Assembly: GCA_035693165.1 (NCBI GenBank)
Contig: DASSGZ010000585.1
Coordinates: forward strand, 1 to 6,300
Reading direction: 5' to 3'
Length of the DNA: 6,300 bases
From: JAICKM01 sp035693165
GTDB taxonomy: Bacteria; Chloroflexota; Chloroflexia; QHBQ01; JAICKM01
Shown here: one piece after another, positions 5,287 to 6,300 of the stretch
Numbering within the stretch: the stretch's first letter is position 1
How the letters are laid out: every line of letters begins with the position of its first letter
Position numbers and translations under genes: made by a program
The notes under the pieces: model-generated
Told to the model about the DNA's origin: nothing
What the model saw: only the letters and a program-made list of their open reading frames with translations
The model's database searches: none

Positions 5287-6300
5287 TCAGGGCTTCTGGA
5301 CCGTCACGCCCGACCCTTCGGGGTTGGTCGTGGTGCTCTTGCCGGTGCCGCGCTTGTAGACATCGCGCCACGGCACGTAGCGGCTGAAGAACTTGTCCTT
5401 GCGCAGCACCTTGCCGGTGGCCTTGTCGGTGATGACGCGGTAGACGGTCACGTCAAGGCCATCCTTGGCGTGCTCCACCTGGACGACCTTGCCCGCGGGC
5501 AGCGTCGGGTCGTTCTCGTAGATCGCGGCGCCATGCGGCTTGCGGTTGGCCGTATAGGGGCCGTCGAAGCTCACGGTAAACGGCTGCTGGGCCGCGCTGT
5601 AGATCGAGACCGTGACCGTGCCGGCCTTGTTGTCGATGGCGGTGCGCATGAGGATCGGCGCGGGCAGGTTGTTCCGCCAGCGCAGGTCCACGCCCTCGTC
5701 CGAGAAGACGGTGGCGTCGAAGCCCACCGGCGGCTCGTACCACGAGACGCGATAGCTGTGCGGGTGGCGCTCGATGATGTCGAACCCGGAGTTGAAGGCC
5801 GCGCGGAAGACCGTGCTGGCGACCTGGCAGATGCCGCCGCCGATACCTTCGATGGTCCGCCCGTTGTAGATGATCAGCGCCTGGACGAAGCCGGCCTTTT
5901 CGGTGTCGTCGCCGAGGCTACGGTTAAAGGAGAACACGCCGCCCGCGGGCACGGTCACGCCGTCGAGTTTCTTGGCGGCCAGCACAATGTTTTTCGTGCG
6001 CGCCGCGCTCGATCCCTTGTAAGTTGTCTGCCCCTGGGCGACCAGTTGCCAGCCGTCGGGCACAGTCACGCCGCCCTGCGGGGCGGGCGTGGCGGTGGGG
6101 GGCGCCACCGGCGCGGCGACGGGCTGCAACGCCGCGGCGGGCACGCCATGCGTCGCCAGCCAATCCTTGCCCACAGCTTCGACCTGCACCTGGTGCCCGG
6201 CGGGCCGCGCGCCCGACCAGGAGAGCTTGCCCGCGCTGAAGTACTGGACCATCGCGCCGTTCTCCAGCACCTCGTCGGTCAGCGGCGCGCCGAACGAGGC
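5287..6300 (-). CDS. VanW-family envelope protein with a G5-like C-terminus (5' end outside the window)
   Basis: The frame is open to the right edge. A GTG at 6268-6270 could be mistaken for the start, but the ten codons beyond it (ASFGAPLTDE) complete an 'FGxPLTxE...VQYF' module, so the gene continues outside. Residues counted from the edge: the module at about 1-40, an Ala/Pro/Thr linker (about 58-76), then a VanW domain (about 94-220) with a GGVFSFN strand, GGGICQVAST at 154-163, ERHPHS and FDATVF. The tail has NDPTLPAGKVVQVEHAKDGLDVTVYR and ends near YKRGTG, like a G5 or related beta domain. VanW proteins sit in some vancomycin-resistance clusters but are widespread; their biochemical role is not settled, and an envelope or peptidoglycan function is inferred. 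This is no evidence of antibiotic resistance. The secretion signal, if any, is outside the window. Confidence 0.85.
   Translation of the reverse strand, partial: ASFGAPLTDEVLENGAMVQYFSAGKLSWSGARPAGHQVQVEAVGKDWLATHGVPAAALQPVAAPVAPPTATPAPQGGVTVPDGWQLVAQGQTTYKGSSAARTKNIVLAAKKLDGVTVPAGGVFSFNRSLGDDTEKAGFVQALIIYNGRTIEGIGGGICQVASTVFRAAFNSGFDIIERHPHSYRVSWYEPPVGFDATVFSDEGVDLRWRNNLPAPILMRTAIDNKAGTVTVSIYSAAQQPFTVSFDGPYTANRKPHGAAIYENDPTLPAGKVVQVEHAKDGLDVTVYRVITDKATGKVLRKDKFFSRYVPWRDVYKRGTGKSTTTNPEGSGVTVQKP

Noticed and set aside
5287..6300. Vancomycin resistance gene
   Set aside because: VanW-domain proteins are common in bacteria without glycopeptide resistance, and no vanHAX, vanRS or similar genes are nearby.

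Overview
This is a high-GC bacterial window in which every convincing gene lies on the minus strand, so it reads from right to left. I infer a Chloroflexota-like organism, with moderate confidence. The grounds are the short EF-Ts (182 aa, lacking the second half of the core found in proteobacterial EF-Ts), a VanW/G5-type secreted protein next to an FtsB/DivIC-like protein that ends in an 'NWDRW..LF.G' tail, and GC-rich CGAAG/CTGAGCGAA-type palindromic repeat DNA. Phylum assignment from this stretch alone is an inference.

Right part (about 4500-6300). The 3' part of a VanW-family cell-envelope gene enters from the right edge and ends in an intrinsic terminator (5237-5269). A sigma70-type promoter (5184-5212) then drives a small FtsB/DivIC-like divisome protein (4692-5129). 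Next comes a self-contained initiator tRNA-fMet unit: a perfect consensus promoter (TTGACA, 17 bp, TATAAT), a 75-nt tRNA with encoded CCA, and a strong terminator.

Left part (1-4460). An extended -10 promoter (about 4430-4459) precedes a long structured leader and then the conserved cluster rpsB, tsf, pyrH, frr, uppS and a membrane protein cut by the left edge (probable cdsA). S2, EF-Ts and RRF serve initiation, elongation and ribosome recycling. UMP kinase supplies UDP/UTP, UppS makes the undecaprenyl lipid carrier, and CdsA makes CDP-diacylglycerol. The cluster therefore links translation capacity with nucleotide and envelope precursor supply. Spacing tightens downstream: pyrH and frr overlap by 8 nt, frr and uppS are 4 nt apart, and uppS and the membrane gene are 31 nt apart. 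The two upstream junctions are wide and structured (159 nt between rpsB and tsf, 70 nt between tsf and pyrH).

The gene content is ordinary housekeeping, and I see no sign of a new multi-gene system. The points worth a second look are in the non-coding DNA: a 75-nt imperfect palindromic repeat in the rpsB leader, alternative pairings in the rpsB-tsf gap, and a terminator-like hairpin inside the operon between tsf and pyrH. Secondary points are the N-terminal extension and TTG start of S2, and the C1-U72 mismatch of the initiator tRNA.
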